64,000 nt of DNA from Aricia agestis. Taxonomy: Eukaryota > Arthropoda > Insecta > Lepidoptera > Lycaenidae. The stretch lies in contig NC_056409.1 of assembly GCF_905147365.1 (NCBI RefSeq), positions 16,807,001 through 16,871,000 of the forward strand, read 5' to 3'. The position numbers were made by a program, and so were the translations under genes. The notes below the pieces were generated by a model. The model worked only from the letters and a program-made list of their open reading frames with translations. It was not told the DNA's origin and made no database searches. Shown here piece by piece: positions 46,612 to 58,496 of the stretch. How positions within the stretch are numbered: the stretch's first letter is position 1; each line of letters opens with the position of its first letter.

Positions 46612-47726
46612 CTATACTAATATTATAAATGCGAAAGTATCTCTGTCTGTCTGTCTGTCTCGCTTTCACGCCAAAACTACTGAACCGATTGTAATGAAAT
46701 TTTGTACACAGATAGTCTAAAGCCTGAGAAAGGACATAGCCTACTTTTTAACTGGAAAAGGGGGTTGTAAGGGGGTGAAAATGCGTATATTTGGTCAAAT
46801 TAAGTTAGTTCCAAAAACTCAAAATAGATGGCGCCAAGAGTTCCCTAGATCGCGCTATTGCTTGCTCATGCGTATTTCTATAAGAGGTGGTACCATGTTA
46901 AGGTAGGTTTTTAGATTCTTTCGATTGTTATACACGTTCTATACTAATATTATAAATGCGAAAGTATCTCTGTCTGTCTGTCTCGCTTTCACGCCAAAAC
47001 TACTGAACCAATTGTAATGAAATTTTGTACACAGATAGTCTAAAGCCTGAGAAAGGACATAGGCTACTTTTTAACTGGAAAAGGGGGTTGTAAGAGGGTG
47101 AAAATGCGTAAATTTGGTCAAATTAAGTTAGTTCCAAAAACTCGAAATAGATGGCACCAAGAGTCCTCTAGATCGCGCTATTGCTTGCTCATGCGTATTT
47201 CTATAAGAGGTGGTACCATGTTGAGTTTAGATTTCGATTCTTTCGGTTGTTATACACGTTATTAACTAAGAACTCACCTACCAACATAGATTAGATATCA
47301 AATTCAAAAACAACAGCGCCAAAACTACTGAACCGATTGTAATGAAATTTTGTACACAGATAGTCTAAAGCCTGAGAAAGGACATAGGCTACTTCTTACT
47401 GGAAAAAGGGGTTGTAAGGGGTGTTTATGCGTAAATTTGTTCAAATTAAGTTAGTTCCAAAAACTGGAACAGATGGCGCCAAGAGTCGCCTAGATCGCGC
47501 TATCGCTTGCTCAAATGTATTTCTACAAGAGGTGGTACCATGTTGAGTTAAAAGGTATAAAAAAGTTTAATTAAAAAAAATCATATTATGTGCACACTAC
47601 ACGGCTGTTTTGGGTATTTTGATTTAAGGGGTACCAGGGTTTTAAAAAGCTTTTGACACCAATTTTATTGACACCGTGCGCTATAAACTGAAGTCCACGC
47701 GGACGAAGTCGCGGGCAACAGCTAGT
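46612..47726 (-). repeat. Three serial copies of family B
   Basis: Heads (CTATACTAATATTATAAATGCG) at 46612 and 46939; the shared body (AGATAGTCTAAAGCCTGAGAAAGG ... TTTCTATAAGAGGTGG) appears three times, the third (from about 47305) without a head but with the full terminus GCGGGCAACAGCTAGT at 47726. Confidence 0.75.
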
Positions 47727-48420
47727 GATATAATATGAAAAACTCAAAGCAGATATGTTACTACCGCGCGCGTTGTGAAGATTCAAATACGGACCAATTG
47801 GGCCGTCTTTAATTTAGTCTGCATCGAGCGCAGTCACGAACGTGTATTGTGTGTGTGTGTTTCGAAAATGTACCAATTATGACTCGAAAGTAAACAAATC
47901 ACACGGAAATTCTTACCACATGTCTTGTATGCAATAAATGCCTCGATTATTTACATTTCCATTTTTTTTTTAACAATCTGGAAAAAATCGAATTTTCGTC
48001 ATAGCTCAGGCGAAGAAAGCTAATTTTTTGTCAGTAAAAAAAAAAGCGAATTTTTTGTCAGTAGCTTCATTTTGATAAGACGAAGAACTTTTTTATTCGA
48101 ACAACTTTTTATTCTCGAAAAATCTCAAAAGTGGTAGCTACGAGTAACAGAGATAGAAAGGATTTCATACTTTGACTTGATAGTCCTAAAATATGGATTG
48201 TTCTATTTGTAGGACAATATTACTCTTAAATTATGTAACTATTACCCTACTTCAAAATCAGCTTGTTAGGGTTCCGTTTTAGGGTTCAGGAGTCAACCAA
48301 GTTTTGTTAATTACAGAGCCCTATATAAATGGGCTATCTAACACTGAAAGACTTTTTTTAAATCGGACCGGTAGTTCCTGAGATTAGCGCGTTCAAATAA
48401 ACAAAAAAACAAACTCTTCC
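47727..48420. other. Intergenic with repeat remnants
   Basis: No gene. GGGTTCCGTTTTAGGGTTC near 48270 is a family C tail; 48320-48430 is a family E tail (GAGATTAGCGCGTTCAAATAA). Confidence 0.5.
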
Positions 48421-48752
48421 GCTTTATAATCTTATATAAAAAAATTCTCGTGTCACAATGTTAGGCCGCGCCCGCGCACTCCTCCGAAACGGCTTTACTG
48501 ATTTTAACCAAATATGCATATTCAGCATAATATTGCTTTTTATATTGATAAGAACATTTGTTGAATAAATAATAGTAAATCATTATAACTCGAGACTGAC
48601 GGCGACCATTGTTTGTGCGACGGGATAGCGATGGACGTTGCCATGGTGACATACTTATTTCTTACTTACTTATTTCAATAAAATAATATGGGTGAAATAC
48701 TTTATATGGCAGAGAAATGTTTGCCGGGACAGCTATTATTAGTATAGATTTG
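48421..48752 (-). repeat. Interspersed repeat, family A, inverted
   Basis: AAATTCTCGTGTCAC ... TTGCCGGGACAGCTATTATTAG, longer than the copy at 37083 and with a different middle. Confidence 0.6.
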
Positions 48753-49270
48753 TACATTAAATCTCGATACCTTAACAGAGGTTTTCCTAAATTCCGTTTT
48801 AGGGAGATCGCAGACGGCACACTTTTTGTGTGATCGAGCCTGCGGCGCACATACAGTCGGCATGGTCTGCAGCGATCATCTTATAGTATCAGTTTCAAAG
48901 CTTTAAATTTACGAAACCAGCGACAGATATACTTAATTAGAAAAAAATAATAACCTATTGACAAGATCCTGAAGCAAATAGTTAGTAGAAAAAAAATATT
49001 TCATTTAGGTATTTAACTTTATGTAATTTAAATTCAAAGAATGAGAAATATCGATGAAATACCAAGGAAATAAAACTTTTTTTTTACCTATTTATTTAAC
49101 TTAATTCAATATAATAATAGCTTCATGATATGAATACTTTAATTTAAAAACTTGTTTTAAATATCAACAAATCTTTTGTTATTTTTTTTCTACAAATATT
49201 TTAAAACTACTATAAATCGCTGCGCGCAAAGCAATTCAAATAGTCCGCCGCAGGTTTGTATGGAAAGTTT

Positions 49271-49312
49271 AAATTATGTGTAAACGCTCTTAAGAGCGTT
49301 TACGCATAATTT
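49271..49312. repeat. 42-bp palindrome
   Basis: AAATTATGTGTAAACGCTCTT followed directly by its inverse (one mismatch), no spacer. At the 3' side of the Jockey-type fragment. Confidence 0.8.
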
Positions 49313-49600
49313 CAAGTCTAGCTAAAATAATATCATGGTCAACGCAATCGAAGCCACAACTGAAGTCTAGAAGGGCAAGTAAAGTGATTTACTTTTTATA
49401 TAATTTACTTGTTGTTTATTGTCCATAGCAGATCTTATATCATCTGTGACCTTGTCTAGTGCAGTGACAGTGCTATGGCCAGGTCTAAAACCGGATCGGA
49501 ATGTGCTTTTATAAACGTCAATAGCTGCTGCTGGATTGACCTTTCCAGAACTTTGGACAAGAACGGCAGAATCGAGATTGGGCGAAAATTGAAGCGAAAA
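49313..49600 (-). pseudogene. Jockey/CR1-type reverse transcriptase fragment
   Basis: Minus strand, in shifting frames: PISILPFLSKVLERSIQQQL, SGFRPGHSTVTALDKVTDDI, then LLDFS-like and FDCVDHDIILARL. These are RT blocks 2-4 of a Jockey/CR1-group LINE. At least two frameshifts; both ends missing. Confidence 0.7.
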
Positions 49601-49738
49601 AATTATGCGCTGCACAGTGCACTGTCTTGTATTGTCTGATCGCGCGTCCCAAGTCGCAGCAACGTAACTGCATACATATCTATGCCGCCTAACTGCGGCA
49701 TTTATTTTAAACACATTATAATAAAAGGTTGCAACGAG

Positions 49739-50130
49739 AGTTATGTTACCGTAACAAAGAGTTACATAGCTCTCTTCATAGAATGAACCCAACACCACCT
49801 ATATAAACATCCGTGGCTTAATTATCGCCGAAACCATTAGACGTCCGCTGTTCCTGGGACCAGAGCAATGCGACATCAATGTAAACACAGCGTCATTGTA
49901 GTCGCCGCCCGCAACAGCCGTCGCAGACGCCGGACTCGTCGCCACGCGCCCTATACCCCTCCTTAATTTATAAGCAATAGTTAGGCACACACCAGGCAGT
50001 TGATTGCCACCTCTTGCCCGCTCACTGTAACTCTGTGCGACATTCAACAGTAATCTAATAATGTAAAATAAAGTTAATATTTAGTTAAATAAACATTTTT
50101 AAGTAATTCAAGCGTTTGAATAACATAACT
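49739..50130 (+). repeat. 5' LTR of a gypsy/17.6-type retrotransposon
   Basis: Starts AGTTATGTTA and ends TAACATAACT, perfect 10-bp inverted termini; 392 bp. It is followed directly by TGGCGCAGTCGGTAGGAT (50130-50147), the tRNA-Ser-type primer binding site seen in 17.6/297 elements. AATAAAGTTAATATTTAG near 50068 may be its polyadenylation signal. No 3' LTR is found. Confidence 0.8.
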
Positions 50131-50629
50131 GGCGCAGTCGGTAGGATAAAGTGTCTAACGTAACGACCCGGGCTCAATTAGTCCAGTGATCGCGACACAA
50201 AGACTCTAAGCTCCAAGTAAATTCAGTGAAAGACTCTCAACCAGATTACGCACTATCATCGTGCAAGTGGCCGTAGCAGCATCGACAGCAGCAGCAGCAG
50301 AGCAACCGGCTCAACTCGCCAGATAGCGGAATGTTGAAAATTGAATGTTCCTGGGGTGAGCATAAAGTTTATTTTCCTGGACATCCCATCTGGCCCTATC
50401 CTTATAAGGACGCTGTTAAGCATTAGTGTACTAACCCACACAAAAATTACGTATTGAGTTATGAATGCAGCTATGTTCTTTAGATGATTTAGAACAAGAC
50501 TGCATTCAAAATTTAACAACAACAAAAAATTGTGGGTTAGGACACTAATGCTTAACAGCGACCATATTATAGATCTAAAAAGCTTACTGTCTTTTTAAAA
50601 TATCATAATTAAATTAAATTTATTTCAAA

Positions 50630-51905
50630 ATGACAAGTCCTGTAGCAATAGACTACCAGAACGTTTCATTATTGTTACCGTCTTACGATGGAAATAAGAA
50701 AACGCTGCACTTTTATATCAAGTGTGTGGAAAATGTTATCGACATGATCGAAAATAAGGAAGATCAGTCGTTAGCTTGTTAAATAGTGAACAAATTCAAA
50801 GGTTGAGCTGTTGAGGCATTGTCTGAAAGGAACAGTTTTAAAACCTGGAAGGATATTAAACATATTTTAACACAAAAGATTTGGCGAACATAGGTCGGAA
50901 ATAGAATTAACACAAGATTTGATTAAATTAAATAAAGTCTTAAGTCAGAGATAATATGAAAACATTCACTGATAAAATTAGGGAATTAACATGTAACCTT
51001 ATTAATTGCGGGTCACAAAGTACAGAGTATTATGAAAAATTAGCAACCAGCGTCCTATTAGACCAAATAAATCCAATGATTTCAATTATGATTCGAACAC
51101 AGAAAATTGAAAAGTTAGAAGCAGTCATTGCGATGGTAAAAATCGACGACCTAAAATATACTAAATATAGAAACGCGAGACAAAATGTCGTAAAGCCACC
51201 CATTAATCAGCAACCTACATATCAGAAACAAAATATGAAATTAGAAGATAATAAAAAACACTTCAGAAAAATAAATTTTAATAAAATTAAACAGGAAAAA
51301 CTTAATTTTCAATCCGCTCAAGATTTTCTACTCTACGACACCTCTGAAAATGGAAATGTCAGTCTTCAAAATAGAATTTTTGAGAACCTAGCACAACAAC
51401 CCGTAGCACCCTCTACGTCATCCGTAGCCGTTCAACCCTCTACGTCATTCGCCGTAGCGCCGTCAACATGCGTAGCGGCTAGCGCAGACTACGAGCGTAG
51501 ACTCGCCCGCTACACCGGATAGAAGCAGTTTAATTAACATCCCGAATGATTCTGAAATAGACAGTGTTATCTCAGATAAAAATAAAATTCCCCAAATTTC
51601 AGATGCCATAGATAGACAGTTAAAACAATTTTACATTAGAAAATCACCTGGAAATGAATATAAGGTAGAAAATAGATCAAAAGGTAGAACTATAATTAAA
51701 GATGTCTTTATACCAATTAATGATACACATAATTAAGTTATTAAGTTCTTATTAGAACATACAATAGGAGATAGAATTTTCAATTTTTACTTTTATCAAG
51801 AAGAATTATATGACGTTTTCAGTAAAGTTTATAAGACAATATATTTTAACAACAGAGGCCCTCAGTTAATAAGATGTTTAAGTAGAGTCTCACACATATG
51901 ACATA
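50630..51905 (+). pseudogene. Truncated gag-pol of the 17.6-type element
   Basis: The gag begins at 50630 (MTSPVAIDYQNVSLL) but has several stops and frameshifts before an open stretch at 50956-51522 (KTFTDKIRELTCNLINCG ... a VAPSTS-rich tail). 51540-51890 continues as a pol-like N-terminal region (AIDRQLKQFYIRK). Protease, RT, RNase H and integrase are absent, so the copy is dead and 3'-truncated. Confidence 0.65.
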
Positions 51906-51929
51906 GAGAATCCGAGTGATCAGTAGAAT

Positions 51930-52068
51930 TAAGTTTCAATTGTATAGCTCTTATAGTGTCGGAGAAAAGTGGCTGTGACATACGGACGGACAGACAGACA
52001 GACAGACAGACAAGACGAATCAATGAGGGTTCCGTTTTTTGCCATTTGGCTACGGAACCCTAAAAAGT
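51930..52068 (+). repeat. Family C tail
   Basis: GACGGACAGACAGACAGACA and GGCTACGGAACCCTAAAAAG; only the 3' part of the repeat. Confidence 0.65.
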
Positions 52069-52079
52069 AATAATTCATT

Positions 52080-52740
52080 ATGTAGATCACCTGATGCCGC
52101 ATACGTCAACTGTCGTCGAGGCGCGCAGGCGATCACGTTTAGCCCATCAGCATCAGACGGGTCAACAAACACCGCCGCTGCCGCCCCCGCCCGCGCTCCC
52201 CTCCCGGTTGCGCCGACGCCGAGTCCGCAGGCGACTCAGCAAAACTACGCGACTGTTGCTGGTCGCCCCGCACGTCCCCCGCGGGGACACATGGGGAGAA
52301 CGAGAGCCGCAAGGCTACGAAGAGCCGCAAGGTGAGTCTTCTCGACCTGGCAAGGACGAGAACAGGGGGTGCGATGAGGAGAGCTTCATACTGGTGGAGA
52401 GGAAGCAGAAGCCCGCCACCTGCAACCATCGCGGCTCTGCACCATATGTACCTGAGCTGCGTCTGCGGAGCGAGGTCCCCGCGACGCCTCTGTACATATC
52501 CCGCCTGCACTGGTCCATGGAGGTCGAGGACGTCGTGGACTACACCCAGAAGAAGACGACATTGCGCCTGAGGGTCGAGCGTCTGCAGTTAACTTTAGCT
52601 CCTTTGTGGTGAGAGTACCGACGAATCTTCTGTCGACTTTCGAGGCGCCGGAGTTCTGGCCGATGGATGTGGTTTACCGGAGGTTCCGGGGGAGACTCCG
52701 GAACGAAGCGTCGAGTCACATCGCCGGCAACAAGTGACTG
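52080..52740 (+). pseudogene. LINE ORF1 fragment
   Basis: Pro/Ala/Arg-rich N-terminal part with QQNYATVAGRPARPPRG, then FILVERKQKPATCNHRG and VPATPLYISRLHWSMEVEDV in a second frame, then VRVPTNLLSTFEAPEFWP and VVYRRFRGRLR in a third, ending near 52738. I recognise the C-terminal half as the conserved ORF1 domain of a lepidopteran Jockey/CR1-group LINE. At least two frameshifts. Confidence 0.65.
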
Positions 52741-52744
52741 TGTT

Positions 52745-52941
<197 letters not shown>

Positions 52942-53348
52942 TTATTACGGACGGACAGACGGACAGACAGACAGACATAAAGACATGACGAATCTATAAG
53001 GGTTCCGTTTTTTGCCTTTTGGCTATGGAAGGCCAAATTAGCCTCGAAGAAGCTTGGCGTTCTTAACAGAGCGAGACAGTACTTCAGTCCGGACCAACGC
53101 CTACAACTCTACAAGGCGCAGGTTCGGCCTCATATGGAATATTGTTCTCATCTCTGGGCAGGGGCGCCAAAATACCAACTGCTCCCTCTGGATCGTATCC
53201 AAGGAAGGGCTGCTCGAATTGTTGACTGCCATAGTGTTTCAAACAGCTTGGACCCCTTGGAATTACGCCGAGATGTAGCTTCACTCTGCATCCTCTATCG
53301 GTTGTATCACGGGGAGTGCTCTGAGGCATTGTTCGGAATCATACATAA

Positions 53349-54395
53349 TTGGTGATTAATACATATAAAAAACTAGATTCACCCTCGTCTATCACCCCAA
53401 ATCGACGTAAAGGAAAAAGAAACAAAATGTATGATGCAAATCGACATAACATAGATAGCACACCCACTTCCAATATACTAAATGAAATACAAGTAGAAAA
53501 CAACGAGAATATAAATCATACAGATATAAGATACAACCTAGAACCAGATATTAAAAAGAACCAGAGCAATACAAATCAATACAATCTAGATTATAATAGT
53601 ATGAACAGTGTAAAATGTGCGAATAACCTGACTATAGAAAATAATAACATTGAAAAGAATGACATAAAGGTAATAATAAATAATGAACATGAAGAGAACA
53701 AAATAAAGGTTATAATTCTAGGGGACCATCAGGCGAATGGAGTACGCAAAGCCCTGCAAACAATATTAGGACAAAAATTTGAGGTCTTCTCGCTGTGGAA
53801 ATATGGCTCAAAGCTAAATAATATTCTAAACACACTGGAAACTTGTGTTAAAAACTTAAGTAGCAGGGATTATATAATAATATTAAGTGGATGCAACGAT
53901 GATAACCCTACGAACGTCCAAATTAACCTTGGTATGTTCTTTGAGAAAAATAAAACTCCTCATATCCTAATATCGGAGATACCTAGAAATAGAAATTTAA
54001 ATGAAAAAAAGTTGAATAAACTCTTAGAACATATGTGCAAACTCTACAACAACACAACATACCTGAATATGGATTACAGCAGATACATACCATATGGACC
54101 TAGATTTAAGTTTAGTGTAAGCAAATCTTTAGCTAGAGCAGTGCTGGGATTAAATTATAAATATAACTATGACTTATATACAAGTAAGAAAATAGATGAT
54201 CAAAAACGTGCTAAGGTTAAACTATTAGATAAATGTACACAAACAGAAACAATTAGTAAAGTCTCAAAAAGTAAAATTATCAGCTACCCCATCAATGTTA
54301 CCCCAGGCCCAGTGACTGCAAAATCTGTAGATGGATCTAGAGATAGTCCTTCTCGTACTGTAGGTGAATCTGTTGATGATACCTTTCGTGAATAA
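53349..54395 (+). CDS. CR1-like LINE ORF1 with SGNH-hydrolase-like domain
   Basis: Open from the left end of the element, so the true start is probably lost; the first ATG is at 53427. The N-terminal half is Asn-rich and low-complexity. The C-terminal half resembles the esterase-like domain of CR1 ORF1 proteins: KVIILGDHQANGVRKAL (block I), FSLWKYGSKLNNIL, DYIIILSGCNDDN (block III-like) and ISEIPRN. The block I serine of GDS is histidine here (GDH), so the nucleophile is missing. Stop at 54395 overlaps the ORF2 start. Confidence 0.75.
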   Translation: MVINTYKKLDSPSSITPNRRKGKRNKMYDANRHNIDSTPTSNILNEIQVENNENINHTDIRYNLEPDIKKNQSNTNQYNLDYNSMNSVKCANNLTIENNNIEKNDIKVIINNEHEENKIKVIILGDHQANGVRKALQTILGQKFEVFSLWKYGSKLNNILNTLETCVKNLSSRDYIIILSGCNDDNPTNVQINLGMFFEKNKTPHILISEIPRNRNLNEKKLNKLLEHMCKLYNNTTYLNMDYSRYIPYGPRFKFSVSKSLARAVLGLNYKYNYDLYTSKKIDDQKRAKVKLLDKCTQTETISKVSKSKIISYPINVTPGPVTAKSVDGSRDSPSRTVGESVDDTFRE

Positions 54396-57236
54396 CCACA
54401 TATCAATTATACATCAAAATATCTGCGGGCTATTAACAAAAGCCGATTCTCTATGTGTTCACTTAAATGAATTATCGAGAGAAGGAATATCAATAGATGT
54501 GATATGCATAACTGAGCACTTCATAATGTCTGGTCAAGAAAAATTACTTTATTTACCGAATTATAAACTTGCAGCTATGTATTCAAGAAACAAAAAAAGA
54601 GGCGGTTCTTGTATTTTACTAAAAAATGGTTATGAATATAAAGAATTACAGGATATTATGAAGTGTTCTATATCGGGAATAATTGAATTAAGCGCTATTG
54701 AACTTTCTCACCAAAATTTAATTCTTCTATGTGTCTATAGACCACCACAGTTAACAAACCTTAATGATTTTTATAATAATCTGGATATAGTTTTGAAAAA
54801 AATATGTGTCAAAAACAAAAAAATTATAATTTGTGGAGATTTTAATATTGATATTTTAAAAAATAATAGGCATAGTCAGGACTTCAAAAATATCCTCACT
54901 GGGTACAATCTTAAATTACAATTTAATGAAGTAACTAGACATGCTGGTAATACCTGTCTTGATAATTTCGCCCATAACATTATGCAAGGCTGTCATAGTA
55001 AAATAAAGGATTTCGGACTATCAGATCATAATGCACAAATAATGACTATAAAAACGGATAAAACTTCCATAGTAAAAACATGGCATACAATTCATAGAGA
55101 CGTCTGTGAAGAAAATCTAAAAACGTTTAAAAAACATATACAAAATATATCATTTAACGATGTTTATGATACAGAAGATCCTGACAAATCATATGCCAAT
55201 TTCATAGACACTTTTCAATTATTACACGATCTATGTTTTCCTTATAAAAAAATTACTAAAAAAGCAACAAATAAAATAAACTGGATCTCTAAAGGTATAC
55301 GTATCTGTTGTAAGAAAAAACGTTATCTACTGTGGCAACAGAGATTAAAACCAACTAAAGAAAATAAGGAATCATTCATTAGTTATTCACGTAAACTGAA
55401 AAAAATTATTAAATTAACACAAAAAGCACAAAACATATATAAAATTAACCAATCGAAAAATAAACCTAAAACAATTTGGCAAATAATAAATAATAATAAA
55501 AAACTTAATGAACATGTCTCTAGTTTAAAATATAAAAACTCAATAATAACTGAGCCTAAAGAGCTAGCGGAAACCTTTAATAATTTCTTCATAGATCAAG
55601 TAGGGATTGTATCAAAAGACGATGCTGCTGCTGAAGATATAAAGAAAAATCCACAATCCATCTTTGTACGACCGGTGATTCCTCAAGACGTCATAAATGT
55701 AATTAAAAATTTAAAGGATAAAAAAAGTTTTGGTCATGATGGCATATCTACAAAAGTAATAAAATATGTGAGTAATTATGTAGCTCCTCCCATGGCACAT
55801 ATAATCAATGCATGTGTATCTGCTGGGAAATTTCCGGATAAACTTAAAGTAGTAAGAGTAATACCTGTATATAAGAAAAATGCTAAAGATGAGATCACCA
55901 ACTATAGACCCATTTCGCTAATCTCGATTTTCTCAAAAATAATTGAAAAGGTTATCTACAACTCCGTATACGACTTTTTAAGCAAATTTAACATTCTTTG
56001 CACTGAGCAGAAGGGATTCAGGAAAAATACTAACATTAATATGGCAATATACGACTTTGTGAATCTAATATTGCCGTCCGTTGACAATAAAATTCCTATC
56101 TGTGCATTATTTACTGACCTATCCAAAGCTTTCGATTATGTTGATCATGACATACTCCTAAGAAAATTAGAAGCCTATGGCATACGAGGTAACGCTCTTA
56201 GCTTAATCAAAACTTACCTTGAAGGACGCCAACAATTTACAGAAACTTCAAGAGTATGTTTCAAAACAAAAAAGGAGAGAAAATTTGCTTCTTCGTATAG
56301 AACAGTTAAATTTGGTGTGCCACAGGGTAGTGTACTCGGTCCATTATTGTTCTTACTGTACATAAATGATTTACCAACTCATATGCGTTACCCAATTGTC
56401 CTTTTTGCTGATGACAGCACTCTTATAATAAATTGTAAGAATAGAAATACATATGAGATTGACATTAATAATGCACTCAAAGATTTTATTAATTGGCTTA
56501 AGAAAAACAACTTAATTATTAATCTAGACAAAACTAAGGTCATGCATTTTTACCAAAGAATACCAAACAAAGACATAAATGTAAACTATAAGGGACAAAC
56601 CATTGACAAAGTAACCACTGCAAAATTTTTGGGAATAACATTTGATAGTCAGCTCAAATGGAAAGCTCATTCTGACGAAGTCTGTAAAAAACTCAGCTCC
56701 GCTGCCTATGCATTATATAATTTAAATAAGAAGGTTAATATCAATACGGTACTAACAGCATACCACAGTTTAGTTGCTTCAATTTTAAGGTATGGAGTAA
56801 TTTTTTGGGGCAACTGTAGTGAGAGCGAAAATATATTCAAAGCACAAAAACGTTGCATAAGATGCATTGCTAATATAAAAGTTACCGATAGCTGCATGCC
56901 CGTATTTAAAAAATATAAACTTTTAACTTTCCCTTGTCTTTATATCCTGGAATTAGCTATTTTTGTGAAAACAAACATTCACTTATTCCAAATTAAGACA
57001 CCAGAATTAGAAACACAGAACTACGATCCAATTACAAAGATAAATTGTACACAGCTAGATACAAAACTACTTTACTAAAAAAAAACATTACCTGTATGGC
57101 TCCTCAAATTTATAATCATATACCAAAAATTATTAAGGAGCAAGCTGTAAACAAATTTAAAAGGAACCTTAAAGAAATGCTTATTGAAAAATGCTATTAT
57201 TCTGTATCCGAAATTCCAAATGACAATACGTTATAA
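54376..57236 (+). pseudogene. CR1-like LINE ORF2 (endonuclease + reverse transcriptase), C-terminal frameshift
   Basis: From the ATG at 54376 the frame is open to 57078 (about 900 codons). APE endonuclease: HQNICGL, CITEHF, VYRPPQ, CGDFNIDIL, LSDHNAQ. RT: NYRPISLISIFSKIIEKVIY, QKGFRKNTN, FTDLSKAFDYVDHDILLRKL, KFGVPQGSVLGPLLFLLYIND and catalytic FADDS. The usual C-terminal KIYNHLP-like block (MAPQIYNHIPKII) is in another frame at 57045-57236, so a frameshift lies at about 57000-57060. Otherwise intact, hence fairly young. Confidence 0.85.
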
Positions 57237-57839
57237 AAATTAGCAAATAAGTAATTAGTTGATAACTGTACATTGACATTTATTTACTTATTATATAATT
57301 TTATTTTATTTGTTCTGTTGACATTGATATTGTTTTTTTTTTTGTATTTTTAATTGATGTGACAATGTAATTAATTCCATTTTAATTGTTATTAATTTTG
57401 TACATGAATTTTGTCTCATATTTTTTATTTATTTTTTATACTAACGAATTATGATATTTAATCTGATTATTATTATTGACTAGGTATTAAATACAAACTT
57501 AAATCGCATGTTTTATAATGAATTGTCGATTTTATGTTTATTAATTGTTATAAATTTTAATTTTGATGATACTTTTACTTCAATTTTAAACAAGGAAATT
57601 ATGACATTTACTAGATATGCTAATTTAAATGACATGTTTTTTTTTCTTTTACACACTTAGTACCATCTAATGTTAACATAATATACCTAATTTACAGTTT
57701 GTAGTTTTAGATAATATGTAATAACTTAAATAATAATTTGACGATGATAAAATTTTGCATGCCGTAAGGTAGAATGTATAAGGCTCTGAAAAATACTGTT
57801 ACATCTTATTATTGTACCTGCATTCTAAGCAAATAAATA

Positions 57840-57890
<51 letters not shown>
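57840..57890. repeat. (ATCT)n tail
   Basis: About 12 tetranucleotide units forming the 3' terminus of the CR1-like LINE. Confidence 0.9.
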
Positions 57891-58496
57891 CATACCACCT
57901 GCAACTTTTCGCTATCGTCCCACGCGAAAAACATACCATCCTCATCACCTTGATGAGTGGCAGTCTTCCACAGTGCGTTTTTCGCATAACTTTCTGCCGC
58001 GCACTGTAAAACTCTGGAATGAACTGTCACCAGCAGTATTTTCGGACCGATACGACCTGCAAACCTTCAAGAAAAGAGCGTATTCCCTCTTAAAAGGCCG
58101 GCAACGCACCTGCAGCTCTTCTGATGTTGCGAGTGTCCATGGGCGACGGTAGTTGCTTACCATCAGGTGACCCGTTTGCTCGTTTGCCCCCTTATTTAAT
58201 AAAAAAAAATGTGAATTCTTGGGAGGGGCGAGGCTCCGTCGATCCCACATTGAATGGTTACGTAGTTTAAATAAGATTTTGGCAGAAAATTTATGGACTT
58301 ATGGAGTAGCTTGAATAAATCTAAGCCCTAATCTACTAATGTTTAAGACAATTAAATTTTAGTAAAAAAAAGTACCACAAACAAAATGTTTAAATCAAGG
58401 AGGCATCGATATTTCAACCAGGCTCTTATTTTATCAACTTTTTAACAACAAACACAGATGCGAATTGCGAAATGAAAATTGAGTATACAGGAAAAT

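Larger units (their letters stand above)
53345..57890 (+). mobile_element. CR1-like non-LTR retrotransposon, 5'-truncated
   Basis: ORF1 (from 53349), overlapping ORF2 and a 3' UTR ending in (ATCT)n (57840-57890). Flanked by CATAC at 53340-53344 and 57891-57895, a 5-bp target duplication inside the Jockey-type LINE. The short tandem tail instead of poly(A) and the hydrolase-like ORF1 fit the CR1 group. Confidence 0.85.
53029..58203 (+). pseudogene. Jockey-type LINE 3' part, split by a nested LINE
   Basis: 53029-53344 encodes the end of RT (KKLGVLNRARQYFSPDQRLQ, VRPHMEYCSHLWAG, LCILYRLYHGECSEALFGII) and 57891-58203 continues it (TYHPHHLDEWQSSTVRF, FLPRTVKLWNELSPAVF, FKKRAYSLLKGRQRTC). The reading frame resumes once the inserted LINE and one CATAC copy are removed. 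The 3' tail ends GTTTGCCCCCTTATTTAATAAAA. 5'-truncated. Confidence 0.82.

Noticed and set aside
49367..50047. Two long minus-strand frames
   Set aside because: They run across a LINE fragment and the 17.6-type LTR in the wrong frame; only about 32 residues are RT-like.
52139..52510. Arg/Ser-rich minus-strand frame
   Set aside because: Shadow of the GC-rich LINE ORF1 fragment on the plus strand.
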